From NCBI GenBank assembly GCA_003225005.1, contig QIAN01000048.1:62001-126000 (forward strand): a stretch of DNA of 64,000 nt. The letters are read 5' to 3'. Positions within the stretch are counted from its first letter, which is position 1, and every line of letters starts with the position of its first letter. The stretch is from Acidobacteriota bacterium. GTDB taxonomy: Bacteria > Acidobacteriota > Terriglobia > Terriglobales > Acidobacteriaceae. The translations under genes and the position numbers were made by a program. This document shows, in pieces, positions 17,975 through 27,046 of the stretch. A model generated the notes under the pieces. That model was not told where the DNA came from. It saw only the letters and a program-made list of their open reading frames with translations, and searched no databases.

Positions 17975-18430
17975 ATGGAAGTCATTCTGAAGGAAGATGT
18001 GGGCACGCTGGGATCGCGCGGAGACGTGGTCAAGGTGGCAGAGGGGTACGGCCGCAATTTTCTGCTGCCGCGCAAGCTGGCGATCGAAGCCACCACCGGC
18101 AATAAAGCCGTGATCGCGCAGATGAAGGCAGCTTCGGTGCGTCGCTCGGCCAAGGAGAAGACCCAGGCTGAGGAATTGGCCAAGCAGTTTGAAGGCTTGG
18201 CGGTTTCGTTCCAGCGCCGCTCCGGTGAGCACGACCAGCTGTTTGGCTCGGTCACTTCCGGAGATATCGCCGATGCGCTCACCAAGAAAGGATTCAACAT
18301 CGACCGGCGCAAGATTCAGGTACACGAGCCGCTGAAGACGGTGGGCGAGTTCGCCGTCCCCGTCAAGCTGCACAAAGAAGTGACCGCGCATCTGAAGGTG
18401 GTCATCGAGAAGGAAGCGGCTCGAGAGTAA
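17975..18430 (+). CDS. rplI: 50S ribosomal protein L9
   Basis: L9 binds 23S rRNA near L1 and helps frame maintenance. The ATG at 17975 begins MEVILKEDVGTLGSRGDVV, the family N-terminus, giving 151 residues. The signature GYGRNFLLPRKLA is at about residues 24-36, followed by the long connecting helix and the C-terminal domain (LFGSVTSGDIADALTKKG, then GEFAVPVKLHKEVTAHLKV). It closes the S6-S18-L9 cluster; a weak terminator-like hairpin follows. Confidence 0.96.
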   Translation: MEVILKEDVGTLGSRGDVVKVAEGYGRNFLLPRKLAIEATTGNKAVIAQMKAASVRRSAKEKTQAEELAKQFEGLAVSFQRRSGEHDQLFGSVTSGDIADALTKKGFNIDRRKIQVHEPLKTVGEFAVPVKLHKEVTAHLKVVIEKEAARE

Positions 18431-18447
18431 AGGCAACGGTTCGCCCG

Positions 18448-18474
18448 GGCCCCCGGTTCGGGCCTTATCGTTTT
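18448..18474 (+). terminator. Weak terminator-like hairpin after rplI
   Basis: GGCCC-CCGGTTC-GGGCC (18448-18464) is followed by TTATCGTTTT. The stem is only five base pairs and the T-tract is interrupted, so this is a tentative terminator for the ribosomal protein run. Confidence 0.35.
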
Positions 18475-18636
18475 CCCGCCAGCGTGTGCGTAGCCTAAAC
18501 TGCCTTTCCCGCTGCCCAAGCGGCTGGGGCATTTCCGCTGCCAAATCCGACACAAGAGGTAGTGTACCGTGTTCTGTCTTCCGCTAAATCTTTGCCCGAG
18601 AACAATCTAGGCGCACAAAAAAACTCAGGCCAGTCC

Positions 18637-18642
18637 TATAAT
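18637..18642 (+). promoter_or_regulatory. Possible -10 element upstream of the ECF sigma gene
   Basis: The 18431-18848 gap has no convincing gene. It contains a perfect TATAAT about 200 bases before the sigma-factor start. No good -35 is found 17 bases upstream (CACAAA region), so the promoter call is weak. Confidence 0.25.
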
Positions 18643-18848
18643 CGGTGCTCACCATTTGGCTGCCCCAGCGTCTATTCCTATGCAGCCCGGAACACGGCAC
18701 GTTACCGGGCACGTAGAGGACATGACAAAACATGCCGGCCAATGCATGGGCAATCCCAATTGCGGTTGGCGAGAGAGTCCACGCGGGAGCGACTAGCGAA
18801 CGGGTGGGAAGAGGCAGCAGTAATCAGGACCCCATCACCCGGGGCTGC

Positions 18849-19442
18849 ATGACTGCGCAAGAACGCCGCATAGACGATACGATGTTGATCCGCGAGGCGC
18901 AGCGGGGCGACCGCGCTGCCTTCGAGGAACTCGTACGTCACTACGACCAGGCTGTTTTGCGGCTGGCTCTCCACCTCACCGGTTCGGAGCACGACGCGCA
19001 GGACGTCTACCAGGATGCCTTCCTCAAGGCATACAAGAACATTGGCAGCTTTCGTTTTGAATGTTCCTTCTACACCTGGATCTACCGGATTGTGACCAAC
19101 CTTTGCCTCGACCATCTGCGTAAGAAGCAGGTGCGAAAAGAGGATGCACCCGTGGCCAAGGATGCGTCCGGCGGCGAGTACGACCTGCTGGAGCAGGTGC
19201 CTGACGGCCGGGCAGGAGCGAGCCCGGAGCGGGACTTAATGAGCCGTGAGTTGGGCAAGCGTATCCACGGTGCGTTGGAGAAGCTGACGCCCCGGGAGCG
19301 CATGGTATTCGAGCTGAAGCATTACCAGGGATTGAAGCTGCGCACCGTGGGCGAAATTTTGCATACCACGGAAGAGACCGCCAAGAACACTCTGTTCCGC
19401 GCCACGCAGAAGTTGCGGGGGGCGCTGGCGGACGTTCGATGA
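18849..19442 (+). CDS. ECF-family RNA polymerase sigma factor
   Basis: A 198-residue group IV sigma factor (RpoE/SigW-like). Region 2 contains AFEELVRHYDQAVLRLALHLTGSEHDAQDVYQDAFLKAYKNI-type sequence with the core-binding DAQDVYQDAFLKAY; region 4 contains LTPRERMVFELKHYQGLKLRTVGEIL, the -35-binding helix-turn-helix. The ATG at 18849 is taken because homology begins shortly after it; the frame is open to 18732. The next gene is a zinc-finger anti-sigma, the normal partner arrangement. The linker is charged, with many Arg and Asp residues. Confidence 0.93.
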   Translation: MTAQERRIDDTMLIREAQRGDRAAFEELVRHYDQAVLRLALHLTGSEHDAQDVYQDAFLKAYKNIGSFRFECSFYTWIYRIVTNLCLDHLRKKQVRKEDAPVAKDASGGEYDLLEQVPDGRAGASPERDLMSRELGKRIHGALEKLTPRERMVFELKHYQGLKLRTVGEILHTTEETAKNTLFRATQKLRGALADVR

Positions 19443-19514
19443 GCCGGAAATTTGAAGTCGCGGCGAAGCCGCAAGAGTTTGATCAGACGATAGCCCTTAT
19501 GAAGGGGGCGCATT

Positions 19515-20447
19515 ATGAACTGTGAATGGGTAAGAGAAAATATCGTGCTCCAGGTTTACAACGAGCTGGAGGATGACGCTCGCCACGAACTGGAGCAGCA
19601 CGTCGCCCGCTGCGCTGACTGCGCAGCCGAGCTGAAGTCAGCCAAGGAGTTCCACGCGGCGCTGGCGCAGGCTCCCATGCGCGAGCCATCGCCCAACCTG
19701 TTGGCAGCTTCGCGCATGCGTTTCCAGGAGGCGCTGGAGACGGCGGAGCAGGGCGGCCTCTGGCGGCGGCTGGCAATCGATCCGTCAATCTGGCTGCGGC
19801 AAGTGAAGTTTTCTCCCGCCCTGGCGTCTGCGATTTTGATTCTCGGATTCAGTGGAGGTGTGGGGACGGCTTACCGAGTGCTGGTTCGTCCCACCCAAGG
19901 CCCAACTGCAAGTCCTGCCCCGCCGCCGGCGGAGGCCTCGATCACCGGGATTCGCTCCATTACTCAGGAGCCCGGCTCAAATCAGATCAACATCAAATAC
20001 GATACGGTTGCGACCGAGGAGACGCATGGATCGCTGAACGATCAGCGCATCCAGCAACTGCTGTTGTTCGCCGCGCGCAACAACTACAACTCCGGCGTGC
20101 GCATGGATTCAGTCGAACTGTTGACGCAGAAACCCAGCGACCCACGGATTCGTGAGGAATTGATTTATGCGTTGCAGAATGACTCGAATCCCGGAGTGCG
20201 GCTGAAGTCTCTGGATGCCCTGGGCAAGTTTGTGAAAGATGATGTCAAGGTCCGGGATGCGATGCTGGAAGCGCTGGTGAACGATTCGAATCCGGGCGTC
20301 CGAACCGAAGCCTTGCGAATGCTGGAGCCGGTAAAGGCCGACGGCAGCGTGCGTGGAGTGCTGATGACATTAGCGGCGAAAGATCAGAACCAATACATCC
20401 GGTCGCAGGCCCGCACGCAGTTGGCTCAGTTGCCGGAAATTGATTGA
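19515..20447 (+). CDS. Zinc-finger anti-sigma factor with HEAT-like repeats
   Basis: A 310-residue membrane protein that probably sequesters the ECF sigma encoded 72 bases upstream. The N-terminus has the zf-HC2 signature H-x3-C-x2-C in HVARCADCAAEL (about residues 29-40). One membrane segment lies at about 101-121 (SPALASAILILGFSGGVGTAY). The part beyond the membrane, about 175-310, is made of HEAT-like helical repeats, with the phrase NDSNPGVR occurring twice (DSNPGVRLKSLDALGKF and DSNPGVRTEALRML). The exported repeat domain is presumably the signal sensor or docking surface. It probably shares an operon with the DUF4097 and PDZ genes. Confidence 0.88.
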   Translation: MNCEWVRENIVLQVYNELEDDARHELEQHVARCADCAAELKSAKEFHAALAQAPMREPSPNLLAASRMRFQEALETAEQGGLWRRLAIDPSIWLRQVKFSPALASAILILGFSGGVGTAYRVLVRPTQGPTASPAPPPAEASITGIRSITQEPGSNQINIKYDTVATEETHGSLNDQRIQQLLLFAARNNYNSGVRMDSVELLTQKPSDPRIREELIYALQNDSNPGVRLKSLDALGKFVKDDVKVRDAMLEALVNDSNPGVRTEALRMLEPVKADGSVRGVLMTLAAKDQNQYIRSQARTQLAQLPEID

Positions 20448-20502
20448 AAACTGGCGACAGCCAAAAGGGGTAGTCCAGAACTGTAGTGGAGAGGATTGAG
20501 AT

Positions 20503-21699
20503 TTGAAACGTCTGCCACATTTCGTCACTTTTGTTCTTACGCTGGCCTTGCTGGTACCGCTGGGGATGACCCAGGAAACACGCGTGGCGCGCGAAGGCGG
20601 CGCCTGGAGCCAAGAAGTCACAGGTTCCCTTGCCGCAGTTAAGAACTTGCGGGTCAAAATCGACGTGGGGTCGGTCAACGTGAGAGGCGGCCAACAGCAG
20701 GGTATCAATTACGCCATCCATACACGCTCCTACACTTCTTCCGAGCAGGACGCACGCCGCCAGTTCGATTCCTACAAGATCAATGCCTATGTGCGGGGAG
20801 ACACCGCCTGGATCGTCGCTGACTGGCAGGGCGGGAGACCGCGGAAGTTCTCCGGCGAGTTCACGGTAAATGTTCCGCGCGATATGGAGGGAGTGAAGGT
20901 GGAGACGGCAGGCGGCAGTATTGACGCTGCCAGCCTTTCCGGCCGGGTTGACGCGCAAAGCGGCGGGGGCAGTATCCACGTGGATGATATCGGCGGAATC
21001 GTTAGCGCGGAGACTGGCGGGGGATCGATTGACGCGGGCACGATCGGGGGAGATCTGAGCCTGCACACCGGCGGGGGCTCGATTGAAGTCCATAAAGCCA
21101 AGGGTAAGGTGGTGGCGGAAACCGGCGGGGGGAGTGTGGAAATTCAGTCGGGCATGCAAGGGGCGACCATCGAAACCGGGGGCGGCAGCATCGAGGTGCG
21201 GCAGTGCAACGGTAAAGTGAAGGTTTCCACTGGCGGTGGCAGCATCGATCTTGGAGATATTGGCGGACCGGTCGACATTGATACCGGCGGTGGCAGCATT
21301 CACCTGACCTCGGCCAAAGGGCATGTGCGAGCGCAAACTGGGGGAGGCGGCATTGAGCTGTACGGCGTGCCTTCGGCGCGCGCCGAAACCGGTGCGGGCG
21401 GAATCACTGTGAAACTTGTCAACGCTGGCGGAGAACGTAACGATTCGTTGCTCGAAACCTCCGCCGGAGATATCACCGTCTATATTGCGAACGATGTGGG
21501 CATCACGGTCCGGGCCAGCGTCGACTTGGGAAACGGGCATCGCATTACTTCCGATTTTCCGGACATCCACGTACGAAGTGAGGGTGGCGGATACGGTCCG
21601 AAGACGCTGACCGCAGAAGGCAGCCTGAACGGCGGGGGGCCAGTCCTGAAAGTGCGTACCACGACGGGCGACATCTGCTTTAGGCGCTCGAGCCACTGA
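20503..21699 (+). CDS. DUF4097 beta-helix secreted protein with 18-residue repeats
   Basis: A 398-residue protein starting at TTG 20503, with GGAGAGGATTGAG upstream as ribosome-binding site. The N-terminus is a signal peptide (FVTFVLTLALLVPLGMT). After an N-terminal region to about 120, a regular solenoid follows: the phrase TGGGSI(D/E/H) recurs, with its Ile/Val at residues 140, 158, 176, 194, 212, 230, 248, 266 and 284, an exact 18-residue period. This is the DUF4097 (LiaG-like/adhesin) fold, a right-handed beta-helix by inference. It is probably periplasmic or surface-exposed. It lies between the anti-sigma and the PDZ gene, so it may be a regulon member or part of the sensing system. Confidence 0.9.
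   Translation: MKRLPHFVTFVLTLALLVPLGMTQETRVAREGGAWSQEVTGSLAAVKNLRVKIDVGSVNVRGGQQQGINYAIHTRSYTSSEQDARRQFDSYKINAYVRGDTAWIVADWQGGRPRKFSGEFTVNVPRDMEGVKVETAGGSIDAASLSGRVDAQSGGGSIHVDDIGGIVSAETGGGSIDAGTIGGDLSLHTGGGSIEVHKAKGKVVAETGGGSVEIQSGMQGATIETGGGSIEVRQCNGKVKVSTGGGSIDLGDIGGPVDIDTGGGSIHLTSAKGHVRAQTGGGGIELYGVPSARAETGAGGITVKLVNAGGERNDSLLETSAGDITVYIANDVGITVRASVDLGNGHRITSDFPDIHVRSEGGGYGPKTLTAEGSLNGGGPVLKVRTTTGDICFRRSSH
20887..21408 (+). repeat. 54-bp periodic coding repeat (18-residue solenoid)
   Basis: DNA encoding nine perfectly phased turns, with words such as ACCGGCGGGGGCAGCAT recurring every 54 bases, plus two looser turns afterwards. The phase is constant but codons vary, indicating old internal duplication kept by selection rather than a recent tandem expansion. 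Confidence 0.85.
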
Positions 21700-21807
21700 C
21701 GGGGATTCTCGAAGAAGTGGCGTTTTTCCGGCCGCTCCACAGCAATAGTGGGAGGGAAGCGAATCCGTCTTCCGGGAGCTTCACGAAATCAACGTCGAGG
21801 GTTGACC

Positions 21808-22914
21808 ATGCGCAAATATATTTTGACGACCATTACAGTGCTGCCACTACTGCTGAGCTTTTCTCATGCAGCGCAGAGCTGGCCAGTTGATCCTTCGGCG
21901 CAGCCTTATGGATTTCCCAGCGAAGAATCGGGCACCGGCGCCTATCTCGGCGTCGACATTAGCGACATCACCTCCGACCGGCTCGGAGCTCTGAAGCTGA
22001 AGGAAGAGCAGGGCGTCGAAATCACCATGGTGGACCAGGATGCGCCAGCGGGCAAAGCGGGAATCAAGGAGCACGATGTCATCCTGACCATGAACGGCAC
22101 TGCCATCGAGAGCGGCGCGCAACTGCGCAGGATGATTCACGAGATGCCCGCGGGACGGATGGTGATTTTCGGCATCAGCCGCGATGGACAACCCATGACG
22201 ATCAAGGTGCAGCTCGCGGATCGGAAGAAGACATTCGCCTACGTGCCGAAAGATAAAGACTTCCACATCGAAATCCCTCCCATCCCCAATTTGCCCGATT
22301 TCGATATACCCACTTCGGTCGTGGTGGTGCATACCTCGGCGCGTAGCGGTCTGATGGTGGAGAACATCACTCCGCAACTGGGTGAATTTTTCGGAGTGAA
22401 AAATGGGAATGGGGTCTTGATCCGTTCGGTGGAGAAAGGCAGCCGAGCCGACAAAGCCGGTTTTCGCGCGGGGGACGTAATCGTCCGAGTGAACGATCAG
22501 CCGGTTCATGACACCAGCGACTTCAGTCATGCGCTCCGTTCGCGTAATGCTGGCGCGGTGACGGTGAACGTAATTCGCGATAGGAAAGAGCAGAATCTAA
22601 GTCTGCCTCTGCCAGAGCGCAAAGAATCGGGCGAAATGGAAGAGAGCCTCGAGATGCCCGAGATCGACGCCGAGACTCAGGTCGAGCTGGGCGAGGTGCA
22701 GGAGGAGATGGCCCAGTTAGCGCCGCAAATGGAGCTCGCCGGGAAAGAAATGCAATCCGCGAAAGGATTGGCGAGGGGCATGTGCTCGCACAAAGCGATG
22801 CGCCATCGAATGGAACAGATGAACAAAGAGCTGAAGCCAGTAATCCGGCAGAACCTGAAAAACCAAATTGAACGTCTCGTTTACCAGACGCGCGAGGGTG
22901 GGCTGGATATCTAG
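21808..22914 (+). CDS. Secreted double-PDZ protein
   Basis: A 368-residue exported protein; the ATG at 21808 directly precedes a signal peptide (MRKYILTTITVLPLLLSFSHA). Two PDZ domains are seen: about residues 44-130 (AYLGVDISDITSDRLGALKL, GKAGIKEHDVILTMNG) and about 175-270 (SGLMVENITPQLGEFFGVKNG, KAGFRAGDVIVRVNDQPV). No trypsin-like protease domain is present, so it is not DegP. The C-terminus is an acidic then basic helical tail with likely coiled coil. It ends the sigma/anti-sigma run and may bind C-termini of misfolded envelope proteins. Confidence 0.88.
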   Translation: MRKYILTTITVLPLLLSFSHAAQSWPVDPSAQPYGFPSEESGTGAYLGVDISDITSDRLGALKLKEEQGVEITMVDQDAPAGKAGIKEHDVILTMNGTAIESGAQLRRMIHEMPAGRMVIFGISRDGQPMTIKVQLADRKKTFAYVPKDKDFHIEIPPIPNLPDFDIPTSVVVVHTSARSGLMVENITPQLGEFFGVKNGNGVLIRSVEKGSRADKAGFRAGDVIVRVNDQPVHDTSDFSHALRSRNAGAVTVNVIRDRKEQNLSLPLPERKESGEMEESLEMPEIDAETQVELGEVQEEMAQLAPQMELAGKEMQSAKGLARGMCSHKAMRHRMEQMNKELKPVIRQNLKNQIERLVYQTREGGLDI

Positions 22915-22939
22915 CCTCATCCCCGAGGCTTATTACCGG

Positions 22940-24430
22940 CTAGCTGCCCACACCGGTGCCGCGAGCCAGTGGCGCCAGGCAAATCCGATTTCGTCCCGCC
23001 TGCTTGGCCGTGTAGAGACCGGTGTCCGCCGCTCGAACCAGTTCATCCCGGGTGGTTCCGTGTTCCGGGAAAGCAGCCGCTCCAGCACTGATTGTGACCC
23101 GCCGAGGCACGCCCGGGAACTGCCAGCTCTCTACCATCTTTCGCAGCTTTTCGGCAACGCTGACAGCGTATTGAGCGCTGGTCTGGGTCAGCAGAATGCC
23201 GAATTCCTCGCCGCCATACCGGCAAACCACGTCAATTTTCCGCAACTGCTGATGGAATAGCGATGAGACCTGCCGCAGCACTTCATCGCCCAGAAGGTGC
23301 CCGAATTCGTCATTCAAGGGTTTGAATTGATCAATGTCAGCCATGATGACCGCCATTCCGGTTCCATATCTTCGGGCGCGTTCAATCTCTTCCATAATGC
23401 GCAGCTCGAAAAAGCGGCGGTTGAAGATTCCGGTCAGACCATCCAGGTAAGCCAACTGTTTTACGCGCTCAACATAGTGGGCATTCTGAATAGCCGTGGC
23501 GCAGATGTCAGTCACAGACTCCAGGGACTGCAAGTCCGCCTCGACGAACGCATCTACCTTGGAACTGTCGAGCGCGAGTACACCCAGCACCTGTCCGAAC
23601 GAGATGAGCGGTATCGACATACGCGAGGCCGATTCCTTGAAAAACTTCGCGGCTTGAGGAGCGCTGCGCAAGTCACGTTCAGTGACGCTGGTGCTAGTGG
23701 CCAGGATGCGCGACCAGGGATCGGCGCCAGCCAGAAAGCGGCCACCCTCTGAGATCGAAGGCGTGAGCGTTCCGTGATGAGCTCGCAAAACAAGGTCGTT
23801 CTCGTCGCGCAGAAAAAGAGAAACGTGCGACACCTGGAAGGCCTCCTGAATCAGGCAACAGACCTTCCTCATCAGCTCTTCCAGGTCGAGCACAGCGGTA
23901 GTCTGCTGGGCGATAGCGTTGATCGCTTGCAATTGCGCAGCGCGCTGGCGTTCCAGAGAATACAGGCGCGCATTTTGCAGCGCCATGGAGGCCTGGGTTG
24001 AAAACAGGGTCAACAGATCCACGGTTTCATGGCTGAAGTGGTTGAGGCGATCGCTTTGACAATCCAACACCCCTACCACTTCATCGCGCACCATGAGGGG
24101 AACGGCCAGTTCTGAACGCGTGGACTTGGCTGAACACAGGTAGCGCGGATCTTTGCGCACATCAGGCGCATACACCGGCTGTTTCTTCAGAGCGGCAACC
24201 CCGGTGAGGCCTTCTCCGAGGCCCAGTCGAATCTCGTCCTGCCCATCGTCCCAGCCAATCTGTGAGCGGACACACAGCTGCTGCGTGCCCTTATCCAGCA
24301 ACAGGATGGCCACGTTTTGCAGATGAAAATAGTCACGAGCGATGGCCAGAATCCGCTGTAACACCTCATCCAGATCAAACGTGGAGAGGACGGCCTGGCC
24401 GGCGTCGTAAAGGACCGCGATTTTGCGCAT
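22940..24430 (-). CDS. Diguanylate cyclase with two GAF domains
   Basis: A 496-residue cytoplasmic protein predicted to make cyclic di-GMP. GAF 1 spans about residues 10-155 and GAF 2 about 175-320; the GGDEF domain follows (about 325-490). The active-site loop is GGEEF (406-410), an active variant. An inhibitory-site motif RKID (397-400) lies exactly five residues upstream, so product feedback is likely. ADIDQFKPLNDEFGH is the substrate and metal region. Which small ligand the GAF domains sense cannot be told. It converges with the PDZ gene and has no adjacent receptor gene. Confidence 0.92.
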   Translation of the reverse strand: MRKIAVLYDAGQAVLSTFDLDEVLQRILAIARDYFHLQNVAILLLDKGTQQLCVRSQIGWDDGQDEIRLGLGEGLTGVAALKKQPVYAPDVRKDPRYLCSAKSTRSELAVPLMVRDEVVGVLDCQSDRLNHFSHETVDLLTLFSTQASMALQNARLYSLERQRAAQLQAINAIAQQTTAVLDLEELMRKVCCLIQEAFQVSHVSLFLRDENDLVLRAHHGTLTPSISEGGRFLAGADPWSRILATSTSVTERDLRSAPQAAKFFKESASRMSIPLISFGQVLGVLALDSSKVDAFVEADLQSLESVTDICATAIQNAHYVERVKQLAYLDGLTGIFNRRFFELRIMEEIERARRYGTGMAVIMADIDQFKPLNDEFGHLLGDEVLRQVSSLFHQQLRKIDVVCRYGGEEFGILLTQTSAQYAVSVAEKLRKMVESWQFPGVPRRVTISAGAAAFPEHGTTRDELVRAADTGLYTAKQAGRNRICLAPLARGTGVGS

Positions 24431-24513
24431 ATTTCTTCAGGCGTGATTCTAACTTGTGAGGGTAAGAGGGGCCGAGGTGCCTAAAGTAACGCTGCCTCAA
24501 GCGGGATACCGGT

Positions 24514-24723
24514 TTATTTCCATCTCCTGGCGGTACGAATCAGGCCGTACGCCACCAGGCAGAACCAAAAATCCACCACGAGTCCCAGGTCTGGCTGAAA
24601 CAGCCGATGGTGGGCCGCAGGCGGCAGGGATGGCTCCAGCATAAAATAAGCCAGGTTTCCTAGGACGACGGCCGCCGAAGCCTGCAAGAGATTGACCAGC
24701 ACTGTGGGTTTAGACACCGTCAC
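24514..24723 (-). CDS. Small membrane protein
   Basis: From the GTG at 24723 the product is 69 residues with two hydrophobic stretches (PTVLVNLLQASAAVVLGNLAYF and LVVDFWFCLVAYGLI). The frame is open to 24816, but the extra N-terminus is Cys/Gly/Ala-rich and unlikely. Similar small proteins with a VDFWFC-like block seem familiar from acidobacterial genomes, but I cannot name a family. It sits in the gap between the diguanylate cyclase and recG, overlapping neither. Confidence 0.55.
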   Translation of the reverse strand: MTVSKPTVLVNLLQASAAVVLGNLAYFMLEPSLPPAAHHRLFQPDLGLVVDFWFCLVAYGLIRTARRWK

Positions 24724-24797
24724 CCCCGCGGCGCTCCCACGCGGTGAGGAGCACGGGCAGGCGGCTCCTGCTAACATTCCTGCGGAACCTTTCGCGC

Positions 24798-27008
24798 ATG
24801 CTCGAACTCTCCACACCGGTCCAGTACGTTAAGGGCGTTGGTCCGAAATTGGCCGAGATTCTTGCCGCCAAGGGCATCGCCACGGTTGACGATCTTGTTC
24901 ATTATCTGCCATTTCGCTACGAGGACCGGCTGAATCCGCGTGGCATCGCCGAGTTGCGCGCCGGCGAAATGGCCACGGTTATTGGCGAGGTGCGGAATGC
25001 TGGGCTATTTCGCACGCGCCGAATGCCGATCTTCCAGCTAACCGTCGGCCAGGGCCGCAGCCGCCTGCGCTGCATATTCTTCAACGCCACTTACCTTCAG
25101 GGCAAGTTCGAGCCCGGTCGGCTGATCGCCCTCTACGGAAAAGTAGAAGAAGACTCTCGCAACCATGAGCTGCAGATCGTGCAACCGCAGTTCGAGATTC
25201 TGGGCGACGCGGCAGAAGATGGGACGGGCGCAGAGAAAAAGGCGGCAGAGTCCCTGGAAGTCGGACGCATCGTGCCCATTTACGAGTCGGCCGGGCAGGG
25301 TCGCCTGACCTCGCGCTGGTTTCGCCGGATCATTCGCACGGCGCTGGAGAACCTGAATCCTGACCTGCCAGAATCGATTCCCACGGCTGTGCGCACACAC
25401 CTGGGATTGATCTCGCCCCGGCAGGCGCTGTGGAAGGTGCATTGGCCTGAGGCGGGGGAAAGCCTCGCGGACTTGCAATCCGCGCGCACTCCCGCCCACC
25501 TGCGGCTGATTTTTGACGAGCTGTTTTTCGTGGAGCTCGGTCTGGAACTAAAACGCCGCCAGCAGAAAGCCCAAACCGGGATAGCGTTCCGTCTCGACGA
25601 TCGGGTGCGAGCGGCGATCAAGAAGATTCTGCCATTTCATCCCACGGCCGCGCAGAAGAGGGTATTAAAGGAAATTGCTTCGGACATGGAGAAGCCGTAT
25701 CCCATGCGGCGTCTGCTGCAAGGGGAGGTGGGATCGGGGAAGACAATTGTCAGCTTCGAGGCGGCGATTATTGCCATCGAAAACGGCTACCAGGTCGCGC
25801 TCATGGCGCCGACGGAGATCTTGGCGCAGCAGCATTATTTTTCAGCGCGACAGATTTTGGAAAATGCGGGATACCGGATCGTCCTGCTTACGGGCTCGTT
25901 GGACAGTGACCGCAAACGCGAAATCCGGCGTCACATCGCACAAGGAAATGCGCAGCTCGTCATTGGCACACATGCCCTGCTAGAAGAGAAAATTGAATTT
26001 GCGAAGCCCGGCCTTGTCATTGTGGACGAGCAGCATCGTTTCGGCGTGATGCAGCGATTGAAGTTGATGAAGAAATCCGGGGACGTGGAATCCAGCGGAG
26101 GCGGGGCAGCGGGCCAGGCAGGCGTAACGGTCAACCGCCAGACGGCTTTGGCGGTAGAGGCGGATGTGCTGGTCATGACTGCTACTCCCATTCCCCGCAC
26201 GCTGGCGCTCACCTTGTACGGCGATCTCGACTTGAGCGTGCTCGACCAACTTCCACCGGGACGCACGCCCATCGTCACCCGGCGCGTGTCCGACCAGCGT
26301 GCGCCCGAGGTCTGGGAGTTTGTGCGAAAGCAGGTGGCTGCGGGACATCAGGTTTACGTGGTCTATCCAGTCATCGAGGAGAACGAAGAGACCGAACTCA
26401 AGGCGGCGATCAAGATGTACCGCGAACTCAGCGGGAAGATGTTTGCTGACCTGAACGTCGGCCTGTTGCATGGGCGTCTTGATTCCGATTTGAAAGATCA
26501 GGTTATGCGGATGTTTCAGAGGGGCGAGCTGCAAGTTCTTGTGGCTACCACCGTGATTGAGGTGGGCGTGGACGTGCCCAACGCAACCGCGATGGTGATT
26601 GAGCACGCGGAGCGATTTGGCTTGGCGCAGCTTCATCAATTGCGCGGACGTATCGGGCGCGGAGCGGCAAAGTCGTATTGCATCCTCATGACCGGCGGCA
26701 AGGTCAGCGAGGATGGCGAGAAGCGCCTGGACGCCATGGTGCGCACCAGTGATGGCTTTCAGATCGCCGAACTCGATCTTGAACTGCGAGGGCCGGGCGA
26801 GTTTTTCGGAACCCGGCAAGCGGGGATGCCAAGCTTCCGCGTGGCCGATCTCATTCGCGACCGTCAACTTCTGGAAGCGGCCAAGCGCGAAGCGGCGGCC
26901 GTCATGGCAGGACCGAATGCCGAAATTTCCGAAGTGGAGATCAGCCGCGCATTGGTCTGCATGCGCTCTCGCTGGCAACACACCTACGGCCTGGTGGAAG
27001 TGGGCTGA
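24798..27008 (+). CDS. recG: ATP-dependent DNA helicase RecG
   Basis: RecG remodels stalled forks and branched DNA. From the ATG at 24798 the protein is 736 residues: wedge/OB domain (TPVQYVKGVGPKLAEIL at the start, about 1-200), helicase core with Walker A GEVGSGKT, the DEQH box, motif III VMTATPIPRTLAL, and motifs V-VI in ATTVIEVGVDVPNATAMVIE and QLRGRIGRG, then the C-terminal TRG region. A Gly/Ala-rich insert (SSGGGAAGQAGVTVNRQT) between the DEQH box and motif III is longer than usual. The start could also be the GTG-type codon at 24744, but similarity begins at the chosen Met. Confidence 0.95.
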   Translation: MLELSTPVQYVKGVGPKLAEILAAKGIATVDDLVHYLPFRYEDRLNPRGIAELRAGEMATVIGEVRNAGLFRTRRMPIFQLTVGQGRSRLRCIFFNATYLQGKFEPGRLIALYGKVEEDSRNHELQIVQPQFEILGDAAEDGTGAEKKAAESLEVGRIVPIYESAGQGRLTSRWFRRIIRTALENLNPDLPESIPTAVRTHLGLISPRQALWKVHWPEAGESLADLQSARTPAHLRLIFDELFFVELGLELKRRQQKAQTGIAFRLDDRVRAAIKKILPFHPTAAQKRVLKEIASDMEKPYPMRRLLQGEVGSGKTIVSFEAAIIAIENGYQVALMAPTEILAQQHYFSARQILENAGYRIVLLTGSLDSDRKREIRRHIAQGNAQLVIGTHALLEEKIEFAKPGLVIVDEQHRFGVMQRLKLMKKSGDVESSGGGAAGQAGVTVNRQTALAVEADVLVMTATPIPRTLALTLYGDLDLSVLDQLPPGRTPIVTRRVSDQRAPEVWEFVRKQVAAGHQVYVVYPVIEENEETELKAAIKMYRELSGKMFADLNVGLLHGRLDSDLKDQVMRMFQRGELQVLVATTVIEVGVDVPNATAMVIEHAERFGLAQLHQLRGRIGRGAAKSYCILMTGGKVSEDGEKRLDAMVRTSDGFQIAELDLELRGPGEFFGTRQAGMPSFRVADLIRDRQLLEAAKREAAAVMAGPNAEISEVEISRALVCMRSRWQHTYGLVEVG

Positions 27009-27046
27009 GGGCCTGATCCGCCAAACTGATAGAATCTGAACAGCCC

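Noticed and set aside
20887-21408. Regular 54-base repeats considered as a CRISPR array
   Set aside because: Repeats are coding, in one frame and not identical, and there are no unique spacers between fixed repeats.
20245-21696. A 483-codon open frame on the minus strand opposite the DUF4097 and anti-sigma genes
   Set aside because: It is an antisense shadow of GC-rich repeat coding; it has no domain and overlaps two well-supported genes.
24724-24816. N-terminal extension of the small membrane protein before recG
   Set aside because: The composition is unlike a signal or membrane segment and it would overlap recG's likely start region.
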